This document shows positions 5,550 to 12,316 of a stretch of 16,566 bases of DNA, piece after piece. This stretch comes from Uruburuella suis. Lineage in GTDB: Bacteria; Pseudomonadota; Gammaproteobacteria; Burkholderiales; Neisseriaceae. The translations under genes were made by a program, and so were the position numbers. Each line of letters starts with the position of its first letter. Position 1 is the stretch's first letter. The DNA lies in contig NZ_SLXE01000040.1 in NCBI RefSeq assembly GCF_004341385.1, forward strand, positions 1 through 16,566, given 5' to 3'. The notes below the pieces were generated by a model. The model searched no databases. It was given only the letters and a program-made list of their open reading frames with translations, and was not told the origin of the DNA.

Positions 5550-8165
5550 TTATTCGCCGTAATAGGCTTTGGTGAGGATTTCTTCCATGTCGGCCACCAT
5601 CGGCAGGCGCGGGTTGGCGGGGGAGCATTGGTCTTCATAAGCCATCATTGCCAGCTCGCGGCGGGCTTCCATAAAGGCTTTTTCATCCAGGCCTTGCTCT
5701 TTAAACGACATTTTGATGCCCACTTTGCGCGCCAGCTCGTCGCAGGCTTTGGCAAACGATGCCACGCCTTCGGCCGGGGTGCTGCACGGCAGGCCGAGGG
5801 TGCGGGCGATTTCTTGGTATTTCACATCGGCTTTGTAATAGTTGTATTTCGGCCAAGTGGCTGTTTTCTGCGGGCGCGTGCCGTTGTAGCGGATAACGTG
5901 CGGCAGGAAAATGGCGTTGGTGCGGCCGTGCGGGGTGTGGAATTTGCCGCCCACTTTGTGCGAGAGCGAGTGGTTCATGCCCAAAAAAGCGTTGGCAAAG
6001 GCCATGCCGGCGATGGTGGAAGCGTTGTGCATGCGCTCGCGCGCTTCGGGGTCGGCGGCGCCGTGTTTGTAGGAGCGCTCTAAAAATTCAAACACAAGCT
6101 TGATGGCTTGCAGCGCGAGGCCGTCGGTGAAATCGTTGGCGAGCACAGACACATAGGCTTCCACGGCGTGGGTGAGCACATCCAAGCCGGTGTCGGCGGT
6201 TACGCTGGCGGGCACGGTCATGGTGAACGAGGGATCCACAATGGCGATGGTGGGCGTGAGCGAATAGTCGGCAATCGGGTATTTTTTGTCGCCGTCGCTG
6301 ATCACGGTAAACGGGGTCACTTCGGAGCCTGTGCCCGAGGTGGTGGGAATGCCGATGAATTTGGCTTTGCGGCCAAGCTCGGGAAAGCGGAAGGCGCGTT
6401 TGCGGATATCCATGAATTTTTGCACCAAGTCTTCAAAATCGACGTTGGGCTGCTCGTAGAAAAGCCACATGGCTTTGGCCGCATCCATGGCTGAGCCGCC
6501 GCCCAGTGCGATGATGGTGTCAGGCTGGAAGCTGTGCATCAGGTCGGTGCCTTTATACACGGTTTGCACGCTCGGGTCGGTTTCCACATCGGTAAACAAT
6601 TGCACGGTAACTTTGTTTTTGCGCAGGTTGAGCTGATGGGTGATTTTGTCGACAAAGCCCAAATCCACCATGGAGCGGTCGGTGACGATCATCACTTTTT
6701 CGCAATCTTTCATGTCTTGCAGGTATTGGATGGAATCGCGTTCGAAGTAGATTTTTGAGGGCACTTTAAACCATTGCATATTGTTTCTCCGGCGGCCTAC
6801 TTTTTTGATGTTTAAAAGATTCACGGCGCTCACGTTGTTGCCGACGGAGTTTTTGCCGTAGGAGCCGCAGCCTAAGGTGAGCGAGGGCAGAAAGGCGTTG
6901 TACACATCGCCGATGCCGCCGAAAGTAGAGGGTGAATTCCAAATCACGCGGATGGCTTTCACGCGCTCGCCGAAGGTTTTGGCCAGCGCTTCATCGGCGG
7001 TGTGGATAGCGGCGGAGTGGCCGAGGCCGTCGAATTCCACCATTTGTTCGGCCAATTTCAAGCCCTCTTCGGTGGAATCGGCTTTGAGCATGGCCAGCAC
7101 GGGCGAGAGTTTTTCGCGGGTGAGCGGCTCGTTGGGGCCCACTTCGCTGCATTCGGCCACGAGGATATTGGTTTTCTCGGGCACGCTGAAGCCGGCTTGT
7201 TCGGCAATCCAGGCGGCCGGTTTGCCCACCACGGCGGCATTCAATTTGGCGCCGCCGCAGCTTTTGCTGCCGGCTTTTACGCCGAAGATGAATTCTTCGA
7301 GCAGCGCTTTTTCTTTTTTGTTGACGAAATACACGCCGTAAGATTTGAATTCGTTTACCAAATCGGCATAAATTTCTTTATCGGCAATCACCGCCTGCTC
7401 GCTGGCGCAAATCATGCCGTTGTCGAATGCTTTGGACATCACGATGTCGTGCGCGGCTTGTTTGATGTTGGCGCTTTTCTCCACATAAGCGGGCACGTTG
7501 CCGGCGCCCACGCCCAGAGCGGGTTTGCCGCAGGAATAAGCGGCTTCCACCATGGCGTTGCCGCCGGTGGCCAAAATGGTGGCCACGCCGGGGTGTTTCA
7601 TCAGCGATGAAGTGCCTTCCATAGAGGGCTTTTCAATCCATTGCACGCAATTGGCCGGGGCGCCTGCGGCAATGGCGGCATCGCGCACGATTTGGGCGGC
7701 ATGCGCCGAGCATTGTTGGGCGGAAGGGTGAAAGGCAAAGATAATCGGATTGCGGGTTTTCAGCGCAATCAAGGCTTTGAAAATGGTGGTGGAAGTGGGG
7801 TTGGTGGTGGGAATAATGCCGCACACCACACCCACGGGGTCGGCGATTTCGGTGATACCGGTTACATCGTCTTCGCTGATGATGCCCACGGTTTTCAAAT
7901 CGCGCAGGCGGCGCACCACGTTTTCGCAGGCAAACAGGTTTTTGGTGGCTTTGTCTTCAAACACGCCGCGGCCGGTTTCTTCCACCGCGTGCATGGCCAG
8001 CACGCCGTGTTTGTCGAGCGCGGCAATCGAGGCTTTGGCCACGATATAGTCGATTTGCTCTTGATTGAGCTTGCGGAAATCATCCAGCGCGGTGAGGCCG
8101 TTGGCCACCAAAGTATTCACCTCGGCTTGGGCGGGGCTGATGGTGGTGTCGACAGATGCGTTCAT
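5550..8165 (-). CDS. adhE: bifunctional aldehyde-alcohol dehydrogenase
   Basis: AdhE reduces acetyl-CoA to acetaldehyde and then to ethanol, reoxidising two NADH, and forms spirosome filaments in the cytosol. The 871 residues are full length. The N-terminal CoA-acylating aldehyde dehydrogenase (about 10-440) has the catalytic cysteine Cys253 in FDNGMICASEQ. The linker NLLNIKKVGRRR (449-460) leads to the iron alcohol dehydrogenase (about 463-870). This has GGGSAMD (555-561) for NAD and iron ligands Asp662, His666, His732 and His746, the same spacing as E. coli Asp653, His657, His723 and His737. The ATG is preceded by AGGAG at an 8-base gap. The upstream region has an FNR-type site and a -10 box in class II arrangement, so induction without oxygen is likely. 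The gene is monocistronic, with its own terminator. Confidence 0.98.
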   Translation of the reverse strand: MNASVDTTISPAQAEVNTLVANGLTALDDFRKLNQEQIDYIVAKASIAALDKHGVLAMHAVEETGRGVFEDKATKNLFACENVVRRLRDLKTVGIISEDDVTGITEIADPVGVVCGIIPTTNPTSTTIFKALIALKTRNPIIFAFHPSAQQCSAHAAQIVRDAAIAAGAPANCVQWIEKPSMEGTSSLMKHPGVATILATGGNAMVEAAYSCGKPALGVGAGNVPAYVEKSANIKQAAHDIVMSKAFDNGMICASEQAVIADKEIYADLVNEFKSYGVYFVNKKEKALLEEFIFGVKAGSKSCGGAKLNAAVVGKPAAWIAEQAGFSVPEKTNILVAECSEVGPNEPLTREKLSPVLAMLKADSTEEGLKLAEQMVEFDGLGHSAAIHTADEALAKTFGERVKAIRVIWNSPSTFGGIGDVYNAFLPSLTLGCGSYGKNSVGNNVSAVNLLNIKKVGRRRNNMQWFKVPSKIYFERDSIQYLQDMKDCEKVMIVTDRSMVDLGFVDKITHQLNLRKNKVTVQLFTDVETDPSVQTVYKGTDLMHSFQPDTIIALGGGSAMDAAKAMWLFYEQPNVDFEDLVQKFMDIRKRAFRFPELGRKAKFIGIPTTSGTGSEVTPFTVISDGDKKYPIADYSLTPTIAIVDPSFTMTVPASVTADTGLDVLTHAVEAYVSVLANDFTDGLALQAIKLVFEFLERSYKHGAADPEARERMHNASTIAGMAFANAFLGMNHSLSHKVGGKFHTPHGRTNAIFLPHVIRYNGTRPQKTATWPKYNYYKADVKYQEIARTLGLPCSTPAEGVASFAKACDELARKVGIKMSFKEQGLDEKAFMEARRELAMMAYEDQCSPANPRLPMVADMEEILTKAYYGE

Positions 8166-8221
8166 AAGAAATGCTCCTGATTTAGAATAATGATAAAAGT
8201 AGGATAGAAATTTATGGTGAC

Positions 8222-8263
8222 AGTATAGGTAGGATTGTTACGGAATGATTTGATGCAGGTCAT
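8222..8263 (-). promoter_or_regulatory. FNR class II-type promoter of adhE
   Basis: Read toward adhE, ATGAC-CTGC-ATCAA (8263-8250) matches the FNR consensus TTGAT-N4-ATCAA at the downstream half and all but one degenerate position of the other half. Exactly 22 bases later comes a -10 box TATACT (8227-8222). With +1 near 8215 the site centre falls at -41.5, the standard class II activator position. There is no good -35 box, as expected for an activator-dependent promoter. The leader is about 50 bases. Confidence 0.7.
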
Positions 8264-8265
8264 AT

Positions 8266-8282
8266 AAGTAATTAAATTACTT
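8266..8282. promoter_or_regulatory. 17-base perfect palindrome beside the FNR site
   Basis: AAGTAATTAAATTACTT is perfectly symmetric about 8274, about -59 from the predicted adhE start, two bases from the FNR-like site. It could bind a second regulator or act as AT-rich promoter-upstream DNA. The rest of the adhE upstream region (8283-8496) is AT-rich with a lone DUS at 8377-8388 and no gene that I can support. Confidence 0.35.
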
Positions 8283-8376
8283 TAAATCGTTTATGCTTGA
8301 CGGCTTTTTAGCTTGGGTTGATTAATTATCTGATTAATATACATTAATTTTTTGTAATTGTGAAAGCTGAAAAGTA

Positions 8377-8388
8377 TTCAGACGGCCT
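8377..8388 (-). repeat. single AG-DUS
   Basis: A full 12-base AG-DUS on the minus strand, not paired with an inverted copy. Part of its first bases can pair with CTGAA at 8367-8371. Confidence 0.9.
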
Positions 8389-8496
8389 TTAAAAGACATG
8401 TTGTTTTTTATTGAATAAATGGAAGAGGCAATCAAATCAAAACATGATGGCAATATAGATATGCATTGTGCAAAATTTGCTAATAAGTAATCAAAT

Positions 8497-8545
8497 AAAG
8501 GCCGTCTGAAACGTTTGGCTGTGGAAAACGTTTCAGACGGCCTTT
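8497..8545 (-). terminator. DUS-pair terminator after the glutathione peroxidase gene
   Basis: A 20-bp perfect stem (8497-8516 / 8526-8545) with a 9-base loop is built on inverted DUS copies extended by ACGTTT. It lies 18 bases past the stop and ends in TTT on the minus strand. Confidence 0.85.
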
Positions 8546-8563
8546 GGTAAGCCTGCCGCCAAC

Positions 8564-9100
8564 TTACAGCAGCGCTTCGATATCGTCGGCAAGCTCGGCG
8601 GGCGACACGCTGGGGGCAAAGCGTTTCACCACTTCGCCGTCGCGGTTGACCAGAAATTTGGTGAAATTCCATTTGATGTCGCTGCCTTCGCGCTTTTCGC
8701 CCAGCGAGGCCAATTTGAGTAGGAAATCTTTGAATTTCTGGCCGCCGCTGTCTTCAGGTTGTTGCGCTTTCAGAAAGGTGTAGAGCGGGCTGGCGTGCGC
8801 GCCGTTGACATCGATTTTGCCGAAAATTTTAAATTTGGTGCCGAATTTCATCTGGCACACTTGCGCGATTTCTTCGCTGCTTTCCGGCGCTTGTTCGCGA
8901 AATTGGTTGCTGGGAAAATCGAGAATTTCCAAGCCTTGCGGCGCATATTGCGCATAAAGACTTTGCAGCTCTTCATATTGCGGGGTGAGGCCGCAGCGGG
9001 TGGCGGTGTTGACGATAAGCAGCACTTTGCCTTTGTAGTCGGACAATGCCACTTCGTTGCCTTGGGCATCGGGCAGGGTGAAATCGTAAATAGAAGCCAT
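8564..9100 (-). CDS. glutathione peroxidase family protein
   Basis: This 178-residue thioredoxin-fold peroxidase reduces hydrogen peroxide or lipid hydroperoxides. The peroxidatic residue is Cys36 in NTATRCGLTPQYEEL, a cysteine rather than selenocysteine. The catalytic partners appear as Gln in DFPSNQF (about 61-67) and Trp-Asn in KWNFTKFLV. Another cysteine in AQVCQMKFGTKF lies where the resolving cysteine of thioredoxin-dependent bacterial and plant enzymes sits, so the true reductant may be thioredoxin rather than glutathione. No signal peptide is seen, so it is cytosolic. An AAGGAA ribosome site precedes the ATG. The gene follows gst by 27 bases on the same strand, so the two probably form one peroxide/electrophile detoxification transcript ending at 8497-8545. 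Neisserial homologues are called gpxA. Confidence 0.93.
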   Translation of the reverse strand: MASIYDFTLPDAQGNEVALSDYKGKVLLIVNTATRCGLTPQYEELQSLYAQYAPQGLEILDFPSNQFREQAPESSEEIAQVCQMKFGTKFKIFGKIDVNGAHASPLYTFLKAQQPEDSGGQKFKDFLLKLASLGEKREGSDIKWNFTKFLVNRDGEVVKRFAPSVSPAELADDIEALL

Positions 9101-9127
9101 GGTTTTTCCTTTTGCGTGGTTGTTTAT

Positions 9128-9727
9128 TTATTGCAGAATCGCGCCGATGGTGGCAGGTGTGTTGGCTGCCAGCGTTTCGGGTGCGGTTTTTTGGATGAAA
9201 TCCAGTTGCTCGAAAGCGGCGATGGCTTGCTGCGTGTCGGCGCGGGCGTGGGCGGCGAAAATTTCCGGATAACGCAGCTTCAGCGTGAGCAGACACACGC
9301 CCAGCATCACTTGCGGCCATTCGCGGGCGGCGGCGTGAAAAGCCGGTGCGAGCGGCAGCGCGCGGGCGATGGCTTCGAGGTTGCGTTGCACCAGAAAATG
9401 GCCGCGGCTTTCACCGGCTTTTTTCTCGAGCTTGAACGCATTCACGGTGTTGTCGAGCAGCGCCATGGCATAGCCGATGGCGCCGAAACCGGCTTCTGTG
9501 GGCGCTTGCGGCTCGAGATATTGGCAAATCAGCAGGCTGTTGTAAATCGCTTCGCCCGCATCGGTGATGAGCACGGGCAGCTGGCTGAACGGATTTTGCG
9601 CGGCCAATTCGGGCGGGTTTTGCCAAGGGTCGGTAAAAATAAGCTGCATATCGTGCCGGCCGAGCAGGTAGGCGCGAATCAGGCAAAGCCGGCCGTAAGG
9701 GGATGTGTGGCTAACATAAAGCTGCAT
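9128..9727 (-). CDS. glutathione S-transferase family protein
   Basis: The 199-residue protein has the two-domain GST layout. The N-terminal thioredoxin-like half (about 1-75) has SPYGRLCLIRAYLL (9-22) at the active site, with Ser9 the likely thiol-activating residue. The cis-proline is Pro51 in QLPVL, and glutathione contact would come from the IYNSLLICQYLE motif (61-72). The C-terminal half (about 85-195) is all helical. It is cytosolic, joining glutathione to electrophiles; the substrate is unknown. The start ATG follows AGGAG at an 8-base gap. It is first in a two-gene unit with the peroxidase. Its likely promoter, an extended -10 (TGGTATGAT) at 9769-9761, overlaps the end of a Correia-like element. 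Confidence 0.92.
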   Translation of the reverse strand: MQLYVSHTSPYGRLCLIRAYLLGRHDMQLIFTDPWQNPPELAAQNPFSQLPVLITDAGEAIYNSLLICQYLEPQAPTEAGFGAIGYAMALLDNTVNAFKLEKKAGESRGHFLVQRNLEAIARALPLAPAFHAAAREWPQVMLGVCLLTLKLRYPEIFAAHARADTQQAIAAFEQLDFIQKTAPETLAANTPATIGAILQ

Positions 9728-9760
9728 GGCGGTGCTCCTTTTGTTGAGCTGAGAAGATGT

Positions 9761-9769
9761 ATCATACCA
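9761..9769 (-). promoter_or_regulatory. extended -10 promoter of gst-gpx
   Basis: On the minus strand TGGTATGAT (9769-9761) is an extended -10 element, about 34 bases ahead of the gst ATG. I see no clear -35. The TGG and the following TA come from the terminus of the Correia-like element. Confidence 0.5.
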
Positions 9770-9866
9770 AATCTAAAAAATAGGCCGGCTGCGTTGCCTC
9801 ACCTTGCCGCATTAGCTGTGCTGTTGCAGGCTTCCGCCCTGTTATCTTGTTTTTTAGGGTTGGTAT
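9764..9866. mobile_element. Correia-like miniature inverted-repeat element
   Basis: Near-perfect 17-base terminal inverted repeats (9764-9780 and 9850-9866, 15 of 17 paired) enclose about 70 bases, and TA dinucleotides stand at both ends. From memory, the core (GCGTTGCCTCACCTTGCCGC, then a GGCTTC...GCC...TTGT pattern) is collinear with the short form of the neisserial Correia repeat (CREE). The overall size of about 103 bases also fits. The terminal repeats differ from the classic TATAGTGGATTAA. It has no ORF and would be moved by a transposase elsewhere. Confidence 0.6.
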
Positions 9867-9919
9867 AACTTGCTTGCCGCTCAGCCAGCATGCTGCTGGC
9901 GATAACGATTTCAATGGGC

Positions 9920-10010
9920 AGGTCGGATTCTTGAATCCGACGCTTGTTCGCAGAACAAGGATTCAGCGCTGCGGCAAGTGTCGGATACAAGTATCTGATT
10001 TGCAGTTTTC
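9920..10010 (+). repeat. dispersed repeat, copy 2 (tandem hairpins)
   Basis: Second copy of the repeat at 5358-5448, same orientation. Both hairpins are intact (9922-9930 / 9933-9941 and 9943-9949 / 9953-9959), and the one difference in the first 41 bases falls in a loop. A DUS hairpin follows at once. The rest of this gene-free gap (10040-10215) shows nothing I can support. Confidence 0.8.
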
Positions 10011-10013
10011 TTG

Positions 10014-10039
10014 GCCGTCTGAAAAGTTTCAGACGGCAT
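10014..10039. repeat. inverted DUS pair, including the one AT-DUS
   Basis: An 11-bp stem (10014-10024 / 10027-10037) with a 2-base loop. The minus-strand copy ending at 10039 reads ATGCCGTCTGAA, the meningococcal dialect, unlike the other copies. No T run follows. Confidence 0.8.
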
Positions 10040-10218
10040 CAGATAATGATGTCAAGGTGCAGGCAAACCGAAGGCTTGTTTCAGCATGGATTGCAGGGCA
10101 ATTATTAAGTTTATCAGCCATAGATGGGCGGCGGGCAGAGCTTCGGACGTGCTTGCTTGGCGGCTGTAGCTTGGCGGATTGGGAACCACTATAGCACTTC
10201 GCGGCGGCGGGCGCATAA

Positions 10219-10247
10219 AAAACGCCGCTCGGCGAGAGCGGCGTTTT
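10219..10247 (-). terminator. rho-independent terminator of rpsO
   Basis: A GC-rich 12-bp stem (10219-10230 / 10236-10247) with a 5-base loop is followed on the minus strand by a six-T run. It is a classic intrinsic terminator without a DUS, 14 bases past the rpsO stop. Confidence 0.93.
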
Positions 10248-10261
10248 GTGCATCAAAATGA

Positions 10262-10531
10262 TTATTTGCGCAAGCCCAAACGGGTGATCAGGTTGCGGTA
10301 AGTGTCGGCGTCGGTGCGGCGCAGGTAAGAAAGCAGGCGGCGGCGGGCGCTGACCATTTTCAACAGGCCGCGACGGCTGTGGTGATCTTTAGCGTTGGCT
10401 TTGAAGTGGGGGGTTAAGTCGTTGATGCGGAAAGTGAGCAGCGCAACTTGCACTTCAGAAGAGCCGGTGTCGCCTTCTTTGCGTTGGAAATCTTTGATGA
10501 TTTGGGCTTTTTGTTCTACGGTCAATGCCAT
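10262..10531 (-). CDS. rpsO: 30S ribosomal protein S15
   Basis: The 89-residue protein, starting MALTVEQKAQIIKDFQ, is a full-length S15, the primary 16S rRNA binder that organises the central domain of the 30S platform. The typical segments are DTGSSEVQVALLTFRINDL (21-39) and the RNA-contacting KDHHSRRGLLKMVSARRRLL (48-67). GGAG lies upstream of the ATG at about 8 bases. It is downstream of truB but separated by 280 bases containing a long hairpin and a structured leader, so it probably has its own promoter; CATAAT with an upstream TGG (10645-10637) is a candidate. S15 represses its own mRNA in several bacteria, so the leader deserves attention. Confidence 0.98.
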   Translation of the reverse strand: MALTVEQKAQIIKDFQRKEGDTGSSEVQVALLTFRINDLTPHFKANAKDHHSRRGLLKMVSARRRLLSYLRRTDADTYRNLITRLGLRK

Positions 10532-10554
10532 TTTGGAAACTCCGAAAATAAAGT

Positions 10555-10639
10555 GAACCTTGCGGTTCGGACAAGTTTGCCAAGCCGGAACCTGTGCAAA
10601 CTCCTGAATCCGCCTGATGAATCAAGCGAAAGGCGGATT
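10555..10639 (-). promoter_or_regulatory. structured rpsO leader, candidate S15 autoregulatory RNA
   Basis: Three hairpins lie in a row on the minus strand. The first has an 8-bp stem (10639-10632 / 10614-10607). The second has a 7-bp stem (10602-10596 / 10580-10574) with a 15-base loop. The third has a 5-bp stem closed by a GCAA tetraloop (10568-10564 / 10559-10555). The third ends 23 bases before the ATG, near the ribosome site. If the extended -10 at 10645-10637 is used, the first hairpin would be cut. The regulatory role is inference from S15 autoregulation elsewhere. Confidence 0.45.
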
Positions 10640-10698
10640 ATGCCATAACTTTGGCGGTTTTGCACGTTTGGCGGGAGATTTTTCGGGTGGGTGTGGTA

Positions 10699-10808
10699 AG
10701 GCCGTCTGAAAGGTTGAAAGCTTTACAAAACGCCCTTGCCGTCACTCCTGCCTGCGCGGGTGCGACAAATATCTGGTTTTGCAAAGCTTTCAAGTTTTCA
10801 GACGGCCT
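10699..10808 (-). terminator. long imperfect hairpin after truB, DUS-ended
   Basis: Arms at 10699-10731 and 10776-10808 pair over 33 bases with three mismatches. They start with inverted AG-DUS copies and continue through GAAAGCTTT. The 44-base centre has a degenerate GTCACTCCTGC...GCGGGTGCGAC inverted pattern reminiscent of neisserial dRS3-type repeats. It begins 7 bases beyond the truB stop, so it may end that transcript, but it lacks a T run. Confidence 0.6.
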
Positions 10809-10814
10809 GCCGGT

Positions 10815-11729
10815 TTATGCGGCGGTGTTCATCAAACGCACGGCTTTCAAGCGGCCTTTGTCGGCCAAATAATCTGCCAAACCAATAAATCCACCGTTTT
10901 CGCTATACACGCGTATCGGTGTGCCGGCAGGTAAATTAACGGCATGAAACTCGGGCTGCTGGCCGAATTTGAGCATTTTCACACTTTCATCATCCAGCGT
11001 GATGCGGGGCAGGTGCTGCACCAACACATCGCAGGGCAGTAAAAGCGTATCGCGCGCAGCTTCGTCGAGGGCTTCGAGCGCTTCGAGGCTGTGGGTTTGG
11101 CTGATGTTGAAACCAGCGGTTTCGGTGCGGCGCAGGGCGGTGAGATGGGCGAAAGTGCCGATGTGTTTGGCGATGTCTTCGCTTAAGGTGCGGATATAAG
11201 TGCCTTTGCTGCAACGCACGTTTATCACGGCTTGCGGCGCATCGAAGGCTTCAACATTAATCGAATAAATGGTGATGTCGCGCGCTTTGCGTTCGATAAC
11301 GATGCCTTTGCGGGCGTATTCGTAGAGCGGGTGGCCTTCATGTTTGAGCGCGGAAAACATCGGCGGCACTTGGCGGATGGCACCGGTGAGCGCTTGGCAG
11401 GCCGTCTGAAACTCGGCCGCTGAAATATCGGCACGGGCGGTGGCGATGATTTCGCCCTCGGCATCGCCCGTGCTGCTGGCTTCACCGAGTTTAAGCGTGG
11501 CGGTGTAGGCTTTGTCGGCATCGAGCAGGTATTGGGCAAACTTGGTGGCTTCGCCGAAACACACAGGCAATAAGCCGGTGGCGAGCGGATCGAGCACGCC
11601 GGTGTGGCCGGCTTTTTCGGCGCGGTAGAGGCGGCGGGCTTTTTGCAGCGCGGTGTTGCTCGATATGCCTTGCGGTTTGTCGAGCAGCAACACGCCGTTA
11701 ACGGGGCGTTTGGGGGGGGTGGGATTCAT
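10815..11729 (-). CDS. truB: tRNA pseudouridine(55) synthase
   Basis: TruB makes pseudouridine 55 in the T loop of elongator tRNAs and also acts as a tRNA chaperone. The 304 residues are normal length. The catalytic aspartate is Asp47 in GHTGVLDPLATGLLP (41-55). Other marks are the KRPVNGVLLLDKPQGISSN start (7-25), the KAYTATLKLG segment (73-82) and CSKGTYIRTLSEDI (173-186), with a PUA-like C-terminal domain after about 240. The ATG at 11729 forms an ATGA overlap with the upstream 179-residue gene and has no good ribosome site, implying translational coupling. An upstream in-frame start at 11882 would lie in non-conserved sequence. A C8 run covers codons 4-7. An AG-DUS lies inside the gene (11399-11410). 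Confidence 0.97.
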   Translation of the reverse strand: MNPTPPKRPVNGVLLLDKPQGISSNTALQKARRLYRAEKAGHTGVLDPLATGLLPVCFGEATKFAQYLLDADKAYTATLKLGEASSTGDAEGEIIATARADISAAEFQTACQALTGAIRQVPPMFSALKHEGHPLYEYARKGIVIERKARDITIYSINVEAFDAPQAVINVRCSKGTYIRTLSEDIAKHIGTFAHLTALRRTETAGFNISQTHSLEALEALDEAARDTLLLPCDVLVQHLPRITLDDESVKMLKFGQQPEFHAVNLPAGTPIRVYSENGGFIGLADYLADKGRLKAVRLMNTAA

Positions 11730-12265
11730 GTGTTCAGACGGTTTTGTGTGGTGTGATAGGTGTGGTGGTAGTGTTGCATGGCTTGGGCGATTTCTTGTCG
11801 CGGCAAGGCCGCATCGATAAGCGGGATGATTATTGCTGAATAGCCAAGCCAATAGCCGGGTCGCAGCAAGAGTCGTTTCCACGGTGTTTGCATACGGATA
11901 AAATCATTCTCGTCGGTCAGTGTGATGCTAATATTCCAGCAAGCGGTAAGAAAGTGAACCTTAACTGGCTCTAGGCGGATGTGTTGGACATGCGCCCATG
12001 GAATCAGGCTGCCAGTAGCGAGTGTTGTGCTGTAATCGTAAAAGCCTTCTGAAGTCAGTATCAGCACGGCGGGGCGTTTGAGCTGGCACAACCAACCAAT
12101 GCCCATTAGCCCAAAAAATAGGAGACCAAACATTTCAAACGCTAGTGTGAAGGTGTAGGTATGCGGGCGCTTTAAAATGTGCAGAAAGCCGACAGTCATC
12201 AGTACAGATAGGATGACCATTAAAGCGGTGCGGTAACGGTTGCGGCGGATGGTTAATGGTGGCAT
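11726..12265 (-). CDS. two-helix membrane protein, STM3941-like
   Basis: The 179-residue protein has a basic N-terminus, two predicted membrane helices (about 13-31 and 39-60), then a soluble domain. The stretch VLILTSEGFYDYSTTLATGSLIPW (67-90) followed by the alternating pattern HVQHIRLEP resembles the STM3941 / bacterial PH-like membrane proteins, a family of unknown function. I recognise this from the helix-helix-sheet layout and the ILTSEG...IPW pattern, not from a search. Its stop overlaps the truB start (ATGA), and a DUS hairpin lies just upstream. The DUS-like sequence near the stop is one base off consensus. Base composition looks more AT-rich than its neighbours. No clear ribosome site is seen. 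Confidence 0.75.
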   Translation of the reverse strand: MPPLTIRRNRYRTALMVILSVLMTVGFLHILKRPHTYTFTLAFEMFGLLFFGLMGIGWLCQLKRPAVLILTSEGFYDYSTTLATGSLIPWAHVQHIRLEPVKVHFLTACWNISITLTDENDFIRMQTPWKRLLLRPGYWLGYSAIIIPLIDAALPRQEIAQAMQHYHHTYHTTQNRLNT

Positions 12266-12274
12266 GGAGTATTG

Positions 12275-12299
12275 GCCGTCTGAAAAGGTTTCAGACGGC
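12275..12299. repeat. inverted DUS pair between the two unplaced genes
   Basis: An 11-bp stem (12275-12285 / 12289-12299) with a 3-base loop. It has no T run on the minus strand, so if it terminates the upstream gene it is likely leaky. Confidence 0.75.
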
Positions 12300-12316
12300 T
12301 TGTTGTCAATAATGGG

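Noticed and set aside
8759..9868. 369-codon plus-strand open frame opposite gst and gpx
   Set aside because: Antisense to two well-supported genes with intact motifs and ribosome sites. It lacks any recognisable domain and runs on into the Correia-like element.
9841..9870. Plus-strand promoter (TTGTTT and TATAAC)
   Set aside because: The spacing is only 11 bases and no plus-strand gene follows. The TATAAC belongs to the end of the Correia-like element.
10188..10193. TATAGT on the minus strand resembling the classic Correia terminus or a -10 box for a small RNA
   Set aside because: Only the first eight bases fit the Correia end, there is no partner repeat, no -35 box and no T-run terminator for a short transcript.
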